From Sparassis latifolia (taxonomy: Eukaryota; Basidiomycota; Agaricomycetes; Polyporales; Sparassidaceae), in assembly GCA_018466975.1 (NCBI GenBank), contig CM031557.1, positions 682,001 to 746,000 on the forward strand: a DNA stretch of 64,000 nucleotides, written 5' to 3'. This document shows, piece by piece, positions 1-11,378 of this stretch. Under the pieces are notes generated by a model. It was not told the DNA's origin. It worked only from the letters and a program-made list of their open reading frames with translations, and made no database searches. The translations under genes and the position numbers were made by a program. Numbering within the stretch: the stretch's first letter is position 1; each line of letters opens with the position of its first letter.

Positions 1-2390
1 CAAATCCTTAAATAATTATCGTGTCAAAGTGGAGTCATCGGCTGCCAGAGGTTGGAAGGGTGGCATACGCTGTGATCATGCCTGTGTTTACCGTGTATAG
101 CATCAACCGGTTGATAGAGCAGTCCATCCTGTGCCATTCTACGGTGAATCCATCGGGACTGCAGACGCACGTCCAAACCACGCACGAGTAATAGCCCGTC
201 CTGCAGTAACTCAAGAGGTAACACAATGATGCAGCGATGACAACGTCTACAGCGGCTGCAACGCTGAGAGGCATATAGGTGACCCACTGGAAGGCGAATC
301 AGGACAAAGTGAAGTGACAGCGACTCGAGAAGAGGTTTAATCAGAGATGCGCGTACATGATATCGAGCTGAGAAGGTAACGGCCCAGGTGTCGAATTGCA
401 TTCTTAGGCAATGATAAGCAGGTCGACTCGGGGCACTAGCGCGTGCGACTCACATCTCGTAACTGAGCACTAGCCAGTTCCTGCAAGATAAATGGAAGAA
501 ATACCATGACGAGACTGTTACCGACCTGCCGATGCACCTGTTGAGCCAGGATAGTACTCAGTTCCAGTATCTCGTCCGGATGGCAGGAAACCGACCGTAT
601 GCTATCAGTACGGATACTCCCTAACAATGTCATCCTGTCATTCACGAAGCTACAAATGCAGGAAAACGCGTCGAACAACTTACCACTAATAAGGGCATGA
701 TTATACGCACCAGAGGGCCCTTAGTCTCGATGGTATCAACAAGAGCAGCCACTTGAATGACACGTCGTGTAAAGAATCATGATTATCAGCTGCAGGGCGT
801 GGCAAAGGAAGGATGCACCCACGCACAGACGAAGATCCGGATAGCGTATAACCTAGACATAGTTTCCAGTCCGCAGACCGAATCCTCAGTATATATGAAG
901 ATAGGTACTTACGTCTCGACGGATATCGTGAGTATCGCCTATGTAGGCGAAGCTATCAGCAAAGTAGAGCATGTGAATCAGTGCCCGGGTTTGTCGTCAT
1001 ACCTGTGTTACGATCTCCGCCTACAGTCAGAGCGGGTTAGAGTCGCGGTAGGTGCATTTGAGACACATATCGAGCTGACACGTGCCTTGAAGCTCCAGAC
1101 AGTATAAAGACGCGCTAATGGGTCGGAGTAGTCATTCACCAGATAATGATACACCATGTGTGCGTAGAAGGCAAGGTGCGCCGTGTCTAGCAGCCTAATA
1201 CGTGCCGTCGAGAATGTGAGATATACCCAGGAAGAGGTGCCGTGAACGTCGAACGAAACACACCATAGCCAACACACGGACAGCTTGTTCCGCACACAGT
1301 CGCGCGGGTACCAGTGAAAATACATGGCAGACTGGATATTTGTTATGCCATACAGACTTAAGGTATAATTTCAGGGACTTCAGCATCAGACGTGGAGGCA
1401 AGGTCTGACACGTACCTCGCAGCAATCAGGAGTCCGATGAACAGACTTCCGTAAGTATCTAGCTCTCCCATTTCTGAAGCGGGCAGGCAGGGGGATCGAC
1501 AAGGCAGGGATAGACAGGTGCCTTAAGTTCACCCCAAGTGCACGGGCTGTGGAGATGATTCCATTTCGGAGTCTTGACCTGACCGATGCGAACTTGCTCT
1601 CGGCGTTCTCGGGTCTCCTTGGGATAGGGCAACGGTCCTGAGGTAGGTATGTAGGAACACTTGTAAAGATGTCCATAACACATCAGGGGTAGAGATGGAA
1701 TCTCCCGGGAAAGATCCCGAACTTCTGAATGGAGCCTTCGTACATCCTGATGTTACCCGTGAGAATGGACGTGAGTTCAAATTGCGATACAACTGTAGGG
1801 AATATATACAGTGCTGTGCGATGATTCTGCGATTGCATGAACTTCCATCTCCATCTTTGACGCTGATATACAGGCACTACAGGAGGATGTTAGATGAACT
1901 GTGATGTTGACGGATAACCGCTCTCAACTCAAAGAGGTGACCGCACCTGGAACACGACATCGACATCACAGTGGTAGCAGTAGTAAATCAGTCTCACGGA
2001 ACTGCCAAATGAAATTCAAGCGGTGGGATACGTGGACACGACACGCAAGGATCGCTTCTATCCTGCTGGAGAGGCATTTCGGTCGAATGTTTCAGAGCAC
2101 AATGATCCAACATGCGGGAGTGTTCGGACGTGAGTTCGAATAGCTATCCTAAAGTTCGATACATCTCTGATTGTTCTAGTAGATGATAGAGCTTGGAAGG
2201 AGTTCAACGTAAGCTGCCTACACAGAGCTCACAGCCTACAGCTGGCAGGGTGAGAGGCAAATGATCACGCTCACGTGACCACGCGTCCGCAAAACCCACA
2301 CAGCTCGAATCGCGTTTCTGGCAGTCCGCCATTTTGATCCTAAAATACATTTTTCCAAACACTACATACACAGAATACCCTTGCTCCTAG
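1..2390. other. No recognisable gene
   Basis: Only short open frames on both strands, none with a family motif, a convincing exon chain or biased codon use. It may be decayed repeat DNA, but I see no terminal repeats, poly-A tail or transposase remnant to prove it. Confidence 0.5.
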
Positions 2391-2417
2391 ATTGTCGCCG
2401 TCCCGGGTATGCGCAGC

Positions 2418-3300
2418 TCTAGCCGACGACAGGCAGCCCGAGGTGCGGCGCGAGCCGCTCACGAATGAAGTCCTCGACAGAGTGCAATTCCACGCCGAGC
2501 GCGAGGACGTTCTCGTCCGGGATCTCCTTCCCGCCATACATGCCCATCTCATTGTACAGCCGGAACATGATGTCGCGGTCCGGCACCCCCATCGTCGCCA
2601 GCGTCACGTACGCCGCGCGCTTGCCCGTCACTGCGCCACACCGTCAGCGGATGCGAGAGGCGGGGCGGGATGGGAAAGGCGGACCACGCACCCTTGGTCA
2701 CTGCCGCGACGATCTCCTTCGGCGACACCCGGGCGTTGCTCACGTAGTACAGGTACTCGTGGTGCAGCTCCGGCCGCGCCTCGTACTGGTCCAGCACCGC
2801 CTTCGTCACCCCCGCGAGGTCCTTCTCCACATCAGCATCGCGACTTCCGCACCCGTCAGCACACGCACTTGCACACGGGCACAATGGACGCACGCTTCGT
2901 GTCCTCCTTGACCACCGGCTGGCGGAACTCCACCACGTCCGCCTCGGGGTCGTACCGCATGTGCGCACGGTACACCATGTTTTCGTAGAAGTTGCCTGTA
3001 TACAGGAACGTCGCCGGGAGGCCCCTCTCCTAGATGTACTCGTCCACCTGGCACTTCCCTGCGTACGGAGCGCGTCAGCAGCAGCAGCACACATACCAGC
3101 TGCGGACGGACGCACCCTCATAGATCCGCGAGACGAGCCGCCCGCCGGAGATCTTGCGCGAGCTCGGGAGCGTGCTCCACACAAAGCACGCGACGCCCGC
3201 CGCGAGAGCGGCGTCGACAAGATTCTTGCCCTGCTGCTCCTCGCTCCCGGGGTCGTCCTTGATTTTCTGCGCGAAAGGATCGGCGACGTTTCAAGTGGAA
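2418..3300 (-). pseudogene. NmrA-like NAD(P)-binding protein, broken
   Basis: On the minus strand the frames read like the middle and end of an NmrA-family (atypical short-chain dehydrogenase) protein. There is a stretch NLVDAALAAGVACFVWSTLP, then VDEYI, ERGLPATFLYTGNFYENMVY and, after intron-like gaps, a C-terminus ending LGLPVVG. NmrA proteins bind NAD(P) and often act in redox-linked regulation. Two lesions are visible. A TAG stop (plus-strand CTA at 3030-3032) lies between VDEYI and ERGLP, in a frame that continues on both sides. The N-terminal part with the glycine-rich dinucleotide motif is absent upstream of about 3300. The GC content and codon use are still gene-like, so the loss looks recent. 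A sequencing error could explain the stop but not the missing 5' end. Confidence 0.75.
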
Positions 3301-3344
3301 GAGCGGTAGAAGGTCAAGGAAATCCGTCCATCGCTACTTAAGAG

Positions 3345-5060
3345 CACACTGCACCGCCGCACTACCCCCCGTAACTTGAGGGCATTATCCCAAAACAGGC
3401 GGTCATGCCTTCCCTACATGTCGCAGAAACGGGATCTCCGTTTGAACTGAAAACACCATTGTCACAAAAATACGGCGCTTCTCCACTTCTAAATAGACAT
3501 CTCACTGCCAGTTTCCGGAGGTTCACCGTTGCAGCCGTTACCACGGCCTATGATTGGCGCGGCGAGGTATCGGAGTTCCATCTGCGACACGCCTGTTGGC
3601 AGACTGATTGCCCCGCGAGCATGCGGCGGTCCAATTTCGCATGCAAGGGCGCGGCACTGCTCAGACTTTGTGAACGAGGAGAGGGAGTGGAGGTCCTCCC
3701 GATCTCGTTCACCCGAGCCTCCAACGTGCCACGCCGCTCAAGATAGAGCGTAATATGTCCCAGCACATAAGACACAAAGGTTGGCACATTCGCGAACTAC
3801 CCTGGCAGCCCAATGCAAGCTCTCGTCTGAGAGGCAGCCGAGTAGATACCACCCACTGCGACTGCGAGCGGATGGCCCTAGGCGTGCTCGGGCAGCCGCA
3901 GATTCACAGTACCCGCCCACTTCGACCTAACAGGAGCAAAACTCTCCACACTCACCCAACGCCTCGCATACCAAGGGATAAGAGAACAACGGAACCGGCG
4001 CAAACAGACTCTTCCGGATTCTTGTCTCAGAGGCAGCACACTTAATCTGGAAGATCCGCTGCGAAAGACGTATCGGTGATCGAAATGACGAAAACAAACA
4101 CTCCACAAATGAAATTACATGACGATGGTACACAGCGGTCAACCTCCGATTACAACTTGACCAACGTATGGCCACCCTACACCCCAATGTACGATCCATC
4201 CCAAAATCCTCGGTCCTCTCCACATGGAGCAACACCCTCAACGACGAAAAAAGCCTACCCGAAGACTGGACTCACTCAAAGGTTCTAGTGGGTATAGATC
4301 CTCCCGAGCGCCAACTACGGCCGGAGCGACGACGGAAGATCGAGCCCCACACTGCCCGCCCACCGGGCGGCGGGCGTGCGTAAGTAGCATTTTTTCCTTT
4401 TGGTGGAGTACCCCGGGTGAAATCCCCGCATCCAGTGGACCTCGTGAACGAACCTTGTTCGTCTGCACGCAGTGTCGAGCCTTCTCAGGCAACACTCCTC
4501 CAAAAAAGAAAAGAGATAGCATCTATAAGTGTGCTAACAAACTCAAGAAATGTTCCTTCAGGGCAGGGCAGACCGAGTAGTCTCGACTGAATCGACGTGC
4601 TGAGAAATCACCAGGAAGGAAGACGTTGAACCTGGAAGTTATCGGCGCTTGTTCACACTGGTGAATCTCACTGGGCAGGCGATCTACAGGATAGCGAAAT
4701 TTACTACACATTTCAACAGGCCCAAAATTCCCGAATCAATGCCTGAGATATCCAGTGAATGTGGATTTTCACCGACGAAACTGTTGCTGTTCACCACTTC
4801 TCGGGCCCATAGTGCGTATACATACCCAACAGGGCTCTCCCGGGATATGCATACCTATGTCCGGGGGACTTTGACTTACAAACTCACACCACTTCGCTTG
4901 CCTTTAACAGCTCCCTGCATCGCGACGCAATCTGACCCCCCTGCTTACAAACCCTGCCTGGTGCAGTTTGGACACTTTTGCTGATGCACCCGCGTCTCTT
5001 CGCGCGCCAGGATGACTATTCTCCTCCTCACGCTCGTCACAATAATTTAGATGACGCGAT
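3345..5060. other. Long intergenic stretch, nothing recognised
   Basis: Open frames here are short, overlap one another on both strands and carry no family motif. No tRNA cloverleaf or transposon end was found. The last few hundred bases presumably hold the upstream region of the glutathione transferase gene. Confidence 0.45.
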
Positions 5061-5073
5061 TCCCTTCCGCACC

Positions 5074-5080
5074 TATAAAA
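5074..5080 (+). promoter_or_regulatory. TATA box of the GST gene
   Basis: TATAAAA lies 107 bases before the glutathione transferase start codon, in a normal position for a fungal core promoter. Confidence 0.6.
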
Positions 5081-5186
5081 CAGCGTGCTATACAACTCTA
5101 TCCTATCGCAGAATCCTGCGCTTTACTACCATCGGCCCACTCGCACTCGCACTTGCACCAGCATTCTTGTCTCACCGCACGCAACG

Positions 5187-6012
5187 ATGGTCCTGAAACT
5201 GCACGGCTCCCCTCTTAGCGCCTGCACACGTCGCGCCGCGATGGTGCTGAAAGAGAAAAATGTGCCTTACGAGCTCGTTCTCGTCGACCTCTCCAAGGGC
5301 GAACACAAGGCCGCCGCGTACACCGCCGTGCAACCTTTCGGCCAGGTGCCGTACATCGTCGACGACGACGGCTTCACCCTATATGAGTCTCGCGCCATCG
5401 CCCGCTACATCGCGGTCAAGTACGCTGCTCAGGGCGAGAAGCTCTTGCCGCCGCTCACCGACTTGCACGCCTTGGCGAAGTTCGAGCAGGCCGCGAGCAT
5501 CGAGCTGACGAACTTTGAACCGTTTGCGCATGGGATCGCCGCGGAGCGTGTGTTCAAGCCGTGAGTGCTCTTCTCTTACCACCCGCCGCGCGAGCTAACT
5601 GCTGCTGACCCTCTTCCCACAGGCGCGGCGGCGGCGTCACCGACGAGAAACTCGTCGCGGACTACGTCGCGTCGCTCAAGTCCAAGCTCGACGTATACGA
5701 CGTCATCCTTTCCAAGTCGAAGTACCTCGCAGGCGACGTGAGTCTTCCGCCCTCTTCTCTTTTTTGGCAATTTTGACCCACACTGACTTCCCAGGAGCTC
5801 ACGCTCGCGGACCTCTTCCACGTCCCGTACGGCCCTGCGCTCAAGCTCGCGGGTGTTGACGTCCTCGAGGACCCCAGCCGGCCGAATGTCCTTAGGTGCG
5901 TCTCTTCCTCACGCCTCTCAAACCCCTCGCGAATGCGTTGACATTTGTCTCCAGGTGGTGGAAGGAAATCAGCTCCCGCCCGTCCTGGCTTGCCCTCAAG
6001 GACGGCGAATAA
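5187..6012 (+). CDS. Glutathione S-transferase, phi-like
   Basis: Four exons: 5187-5560, 5623-5737, 5795-5895 and 5955-6012, giving 215 residues, the usual GST length. The enzyme would conjugate glutathione to electrophilic compounds in the cytosol. The N-terminal thioredoxin-fold domain (residues 1-80) begins MVLKLHGSPLSACTRRAA, where a Ser/Thr near position 9-13 is the expected catalytic residue of phi-class enzymes. It continues through the glutathione-binding loop FGQVPYIVDDD and the ESRAIARYIA motif. The helical C-terminal domain carries ELTLADLFHVPYG, with the conserved N-capping Asp of GST helix 6. All introns obey GT-AG and keep the frame. The ATG is preceded by ACG and follows a TATA box. 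The gene is intact. The substrate cannot be told from sequence. Confidence 0.93.
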
Positions 6013-7210
6013 GCGTCACGGTTCGTGAATGAGTATGGTAGGTCGCAGGTCGTGTACAACTGTATTATATCCCTTTGTCTGCAAAAGCTTGACCTCAGAG
6101 AGACGTCCGCTGTGACTCATGAGCACTCCAGTATTCATTATTACACGATTAAATAGTCTCGGGCGTGGGTCAGCCTGTGTTGCGCGGCTGTTAATTCGTG
6201 CTAGTAGTCGCAGGTGTGTGTTGTGGGTCTTCCGGCCTGATATACAGAGCGGGCCGCCGATTAAAAAGCATTATCAAGTCGTCAAGGTCTCTTCGAAATC
6301 CTCTGAGAGGACTTCAAGCTGGGTCGGCAGTGATTACGGAGGTAGTCAACTTGGACAGCTAACGACTTTAAGGCTCACATCTCCCGCGACGGAAATTATA
6401 GATGTATTATCGCATTCCACGCAAGCGCACAGCCAGCGGTCGAGATGCAAAAACGGAAGAGACGGGTGGAGTGAGCGCGGGCGACAGCGGGAAAAGGTGG
6501 GACACACCGATGAGGGCGGGCACGATCCAGTAGGGCATCTGCCCCGACAGGCGGCGATACCCGTTGAACAGCCAGCTGCGGAACATGTGGTGCGTCGCGC
6601 GCTGCTGGAACGGCGACATGGCAGCGAATAAGTAAGTGAAAATGTTACAGGACGCGTTCGTTCTCGGTTGGACTCTGATATCTGAATACGTACTTCGCCA
6701 CAACCTCTACCCATCCCATGACTCTGCCTACCACCGTCTGTCTTTACTGCACACCATTCTATCCCGGACTTTTACTGTTGCGTGACACTGCGGGCATAGT
6801 GTACTTATGTCACGGTATATGCTTCTTGACTTGCCTGATTTGGAATGTAGGATCCATTCTAATGGCATTCGATATAATCGCATTACAAGTTCCGCGCCTT
6901 TTCTGTGATGGTATATGCTTGCCCGGAGGGCCGAGGCGCCAGTGAAGAGACGCTTTGATGAAGTTTGATCAGTCGACCACCGTGACGCACAGCTTCCCGA
7001 CAGGAATTTTCTTCCTCTCGTATCAGAGTTTCTCCTCGCAATCCTGGTGCCAAACTTTAAGTAATTTGACTTCACTGAGTGCAACTCAACTGTGAGTCTG
7101 TCCGTGGAACAGTGCATGGCCTTGAGGAGTTGTTTATTCAATACTAACGGCGGGTCTACCGTATTCATAGGCTCGTTACTCTGCATCTCTGACAAACACT
7201 TAATTTCTTT
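6013..7210. other. Intergenic, apart from a QCR8 fragment
   Basis: Apart from the short QCR8-like block on the minus strand (6507-6619) I see no gene. The last part probably contains the promoter of the cyclin-like gene that begins at 7211. Confidence 0.5.
6507..6619 (-). pseudogene. QCR8 exon fragment (complex III subunit 8)
   Basis: The minus-strand reading SPFQQRATHHMFRSWLFNGY, followed by RRLSGQMPYWIVPALIG, matches the most conserved core of the ubiquinol-cytochrome c reductase subunit QCR8, including the membrane-entering YW-VP segment. The block ends at GTGTGT, a plausible intron donor, so it looks copied from genomic DNA rather than from mRNA. No good acceptor, start exon or C-terminal exon lies around it. 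QCR8 is a single-copy mitochondrial subunit of about 100 residues, so the functional gene should be elsewhere and this is probably a stray exon. Confidence 0.7.
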
Positions 7211-10200
7211 ATGACTCTCAGTCCTGTCAATCTTCCGTTTGAATTACCCAACGAAGACCGGCCGTCCAGGTTGCCTAGTCCTTCGGCAAACTCAGACGAC
7301 GCATATTCTACTATTAGTAGCAAGAAGTTCGGATCTGTCCATGAAGGCAGCGAACCAGACGCATACACTGGTCAGGAAATATCATCGGACGGCCTTGTTC
7401 CCGCTTCAAGTTCTCCAGTGTTCTCATCTCCCACAACTGCTGTAACACCTCCGGACAATGACTACGGTGGGGACATCTCAAGCTACAGCTTCCGACCTGT
7501 CGTGATCGAAGGTGATGGCTCTGTGGGTTCACCTGGCGACTTCTTCTCTGCGGATTCGGATGATGGACTCAACCCTTGCTTGAGAACGTCCGAAGCTTGC
7601 AGGGAGCAAACCAACTCCACTGTGTCTCCTTCTAGCTTCTCTGTGCACCGGGAATATATCTCTGACGGCTCCATCAATGTTCAAAGTTCTGGAGACGTCG
7701 ATGGGTGCAAATCCTTGGGCGACGATATGGCTATGTGCTCTCCTTTACCATCTCCATCAGAACCCTCCTTCCTCTGTCGTGTCAATGATATGCTACTCGC
7801 TGTACAGCAGGAGCGTCGGCAAGCTGAGTTCCGACAGCGCATAGTCAATCGTCCTAATGAGACAGGCTCCGGTACCCATGTCCATACGCTCGCTACTAGT
7901 GCTTTGAACGGTCCTTCGTCGGAAACAAGTATTCTTCTGGGCAATCCAGACAATCGGTCGGGTGAAACATACGCTGTGTCTACGCTATTTAGTCCTGTGC
8001 TACATTCTACATCCGTAATGGCCTCTGGGACTTCTTCATCAGCGATTGTCTCTCGTTTGATTTTCTCTGGCTCTACTTCGCAGTCTGGCTCTACGCAGTC
8101 CGTGTCTCGTCCCTGCTCTCTCAGTCAATCTCAGCCTTACAACGCAAACTCTGATCGCGACAAACCCATCTCCGCAGACCAGAGCAGTATGGACGCTACT
8201 GTTGAGCGCACATATACCCATGCTCACGCTGGCGACCCCGAAGGAAGACACCTCAACGTGGACAGCCTAGCATCTCCAGCAAATCCTGGCGAGCAAAGGA
8301 AGAATGAAGCCACGTCAACGGAGTCTCAGGCAAGCTCGCGACCCGTTCTTGGCCTCAAGCGTCAGTTATCAACTCGTGGAGCCTCCACTGCAGGGGAAGT
8401 GAACGGCAGCCCACTCAACAAGCGCAAATCATGCGCATATACCCACTCCGAGGAATCGGACCAGTGCCAAGTGGAACGCAGGCGCAAACGAGTCAGGCTG
8501 TCCATGGAGTCCCGGTTTTTCAAGCGGAAGGATAGCGGAGGCCTCAAAAGCAAACCTCGGCAAGAAGAGCCCAACGTGTCCATGAATCGTGCCTATGCGA
8601 AAGTCCCTGCGAGTCTCAGACGGGCCGAGTCGCTCATGTCGGAGGCGTCGATGTACGCAGAAGAGAAGGTGAATGTCACGCGTTTCTCCAGCGACATTGA
8701 CTTGACGACTTCCCAGGAGAACCTTGATCCGCGAGGACACGCCGACGATGAAGCAGAAATGTCAGACTCCACGCCCCACGATGGTAGCAGTTCATTCGCA
8801 AGTAGTAGGAAGTCGCCTAACCGCACCCTGAAAACTTTCTATACTCCCGAGCACCACTATATTCCTACTGCTCCCGCTACACCCGCTACACCCGTCCAAA
8901 CTCGGCGGGGCATGCGATCTACTCGCCAGCGTTCGCACAGTCGGACTGACGCCCTGGCAGCTGTGCCGATTATTGCGCCTCCTCCATTCGAGATGATCCC
9001 GAGGGGGCCTATTTCAGCGGAGGATGCAGCCGAGCAGAGAATCACAGTCATGTTGGAGAAGGAGAGACAGCAACGGGAAGAGGATCGTCTCGGAGCTAAG
9101 GGCCAGAGAACATCCGAACCTCAGGCGGATGAGATAGTTAAAGATGGGCACGATGAAAGAAATGGGGCGGATGAACAAGTACATGCTTGGAGAGCAGGAG
9201 TGAATGCGGGTAATCCGGAAGAAGCGATTAAGGTAAAGATTGAAGACAAGTACGGCGAAGAAAGCGTGTTTAGCCGAATGCCTCTGTTCTCGCTTGGGAT
9301 AGAAGAAGGTTTGCGAAGAGAGGTTGTCGAGTGGATCCTGGATGTGCGTCCGAGCCAGGCAGGCGGGCCTCTCTTTCCTTCATATCCTAGCTCGATTACC
9401 CTCTAATCAGTTCCCCTCGCCCATACAGGTGGTCCCTGGAACGTACCCCACGAAGCCTAAGTTCTGCTTGCACCTGCGTGACCAGCTCACTACTTCAGAA
9501 GAGACGCGTTTTCACGCTGCGTACCTATTTATGCGCTACTTTTTGCGCGTCGGCAGTGGGCCCGAGTCTCCCAAGGCTAGAGGTATGGACATGATTCTGC
9601 TGCGCGAAGGTCGTGAGGCCGTTACGTGGGACGTGGCTGTTGCCTGTATTGCGCTCTGTGTAAAGGTGCATTACATACGCTGTTCTCGATGGATATCCAC
9701 TGACTGTGCTGTAGTTTCACCGGGATTCGCTACTGCCCTTGTACATCATTCTTGCTTGTGAATTTTTGTCCATAGCTCCGCACTCCATATCAAACGATGA
9801 TCTCGAGGTATTCTCGTTGTTGCGATCACCAAGCTGCTTACATAGCCTGTCTCTAGGCGTCGCAGCGAGATGTCTTGCAGACCTTCTCCTTCAACATCGG
9901 CAGTATCACGCCAGAATCGTACATGCAAGAACTATGGCTTGCGCTGCCTAGCCTGCGAAAGCTGCTAGGCTTTGATAACGGCTGGAAGGTCGCACAGACG
10001 GAAGCATGGTCTGTGTTACTTGACGCTCTCTTACGTGAGCTCATCACATTTAAACGCCGACCGCAGTCGTTGACACCGATATTACTCATAGAGGAGGATA
10101 TGCTCCGCTTCCCTGTGTCGCTGCTGACCGCCTCAGCGCTAATCGACGGAGTCATCGAGTCGCTCGCGCGCCGGTACATGGAGGAGTCGTTCCGCAAGGT

Positions 10201-10407
10201 GGGCTGGCTCACTACCAGCTGCCAGTGCAGACAATTCAGGAAGAAGGCCATCAAGGCCGCGTCGGGGTTCATGCTCGACATACAGGAGATTCTCGGATAC
10301 TCAGCGGTGAGCCTTTACCATAACAATTTTTGCATGGATGATATTGCTAACAGCGAAGGCAGAAGGATTTGAAGTTCTGTCGGCAGTGGTTGCGGTCGAT
10401 CGTCTGA
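7211..10407 (+). CDS. Long disordered protein with C-terminal cyclin-like box
   Basis: Five exons: 7211-9343, 9429-9665, 9715-9807, 9857-10306 and 10363-10407, giving 985 residues. The first 690 or so are Ser/Pro/Thr-rich, low in structure, with basic patches such as KRKS and ERRRKRVRL that could be nuclear localisation signals. A charged, probably helical stretch follows. From about residue 700 the protein turns globular: LRREVVEWILDVVPG resembles the cyclin-box opening (R..LVDWLVEV), and ETRFHAAYLFMRYFLRV resembles cyclin helix 2. Further helices follow (AVTWDVAVACIALCVKFHRD; LLPLYIILACEFLSI). I infer a cyclin fold, perhaps an atypical cell-cycle or transcription cyclin; the fold rests on motif similarity only. 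The start is the first ATG of a 711-codon open exon. No lesion is seen. Confidence 0.75.
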
Positions 10408-11378
10408 GTGGCTGTCGGGTGTACTCCAGCGGTTCACTTCTCTTGTGCTCGGCTGCAGTCTCGGACGATTTCGAACTCTGTCATTTTTACAGTGTTGCGT
10501 GTCCCGTCTGCATGTCTACTTAGGCTCTTGTTCATACTCGTTGCTGCCTGTCTCATGACATGGGAGATCTATAGGCGCGATGAACCCGGCCCTTTAACGT
10601 AGATACCCCACTACCGTCGGACTTACGACAGCGCTCATGTAAGTTATATACTTTGCGAATCTAAATTCCGCTCACGGCAAAGACCGGCTGGATTATTTAA
10701 ACAGGGCGTTTGATTGGACAATTTGCAGAGGTCCATCCATGTCCTTCGGCATCTTTGTTTTCCCATGACCACCGCTCGTCAGAAGCACTTGCGACTTCAG
10801 AAAGGAGCGTGAGTCGCAACCTAAGCATATTGTTCATGAAAACAAACAATGTGACTCCGAGATGAGCCAATGGGTCAGACAGCCCATAGTGAATGGTGGG
10901 TCATCCATCCAAGATTCACTGCTTGTGATCCTCCCATTAAGTCCTACGTTATCGTGGTCTTGAAGTGTATCTCAGGGAATTCTTCTGGAGGATGGTGTCC
11001 CGCCTCACATCGGTGGAATGCACATCGGTGGAATGCACATCGGTGGAATGAACTTCGGGCCTCACCTGCTGCCCAATGTCTGCGCGGCCTCACACATCCC
11101 TCTCGATCGTTGTCTGTCTTCGAGGAGATCATCAGATCTGTGGCATATTTTCATCACGAGCCTGCGCAGTTGCCTGAGTACTATCTGCCGTGAAGCCGTT
11201 ACTTATCTTGGAATCCTGTTTTTCCGTGCTTCGTCAGTCGGTCCGCCCTTCTGACGTGCTTTGCTTCCTAATACTTGGATTCATCCCATCATGAATCGTC
11301 TCCAGGCTTCTCTCTGGTCACATATAATGGCTAGTGGGAAGCCTTGGTTGTAACTACTCTCTGGTGCATATACTCAAG
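10408..11378. other. Intergenic between cyclin-like and MFS genes
   Basis: No gene recognised. It holds a short tandem repeat at 11007-11051 and, presumably, the upstream region of the transporter gene. Confidence 0.5.
11007..11051 (+). repeat. Tandem repeat, 3 x 15 bp
   Basis: CACATCGGTGGAATG occurs three times in a row without mismatch. The unit is a multiple of three, but no coding frame through it looks real. Confidence 0.9.

Noticed and set aside
2392..3341. Plus-strand open frames of 126-198 codons opposite the NmrA-like pseudogene
   Set aside because: High-GC antisense shadows rich in Arg and Pro; the minus strand shows recognisable family motifs.
4380..4440. Possible tRNA-like segment near CCCCGGGTGAAATCCCCGC
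   Set aside because: No acceptor stem, D-arm or anticodon arm of the right sizes could be paired.
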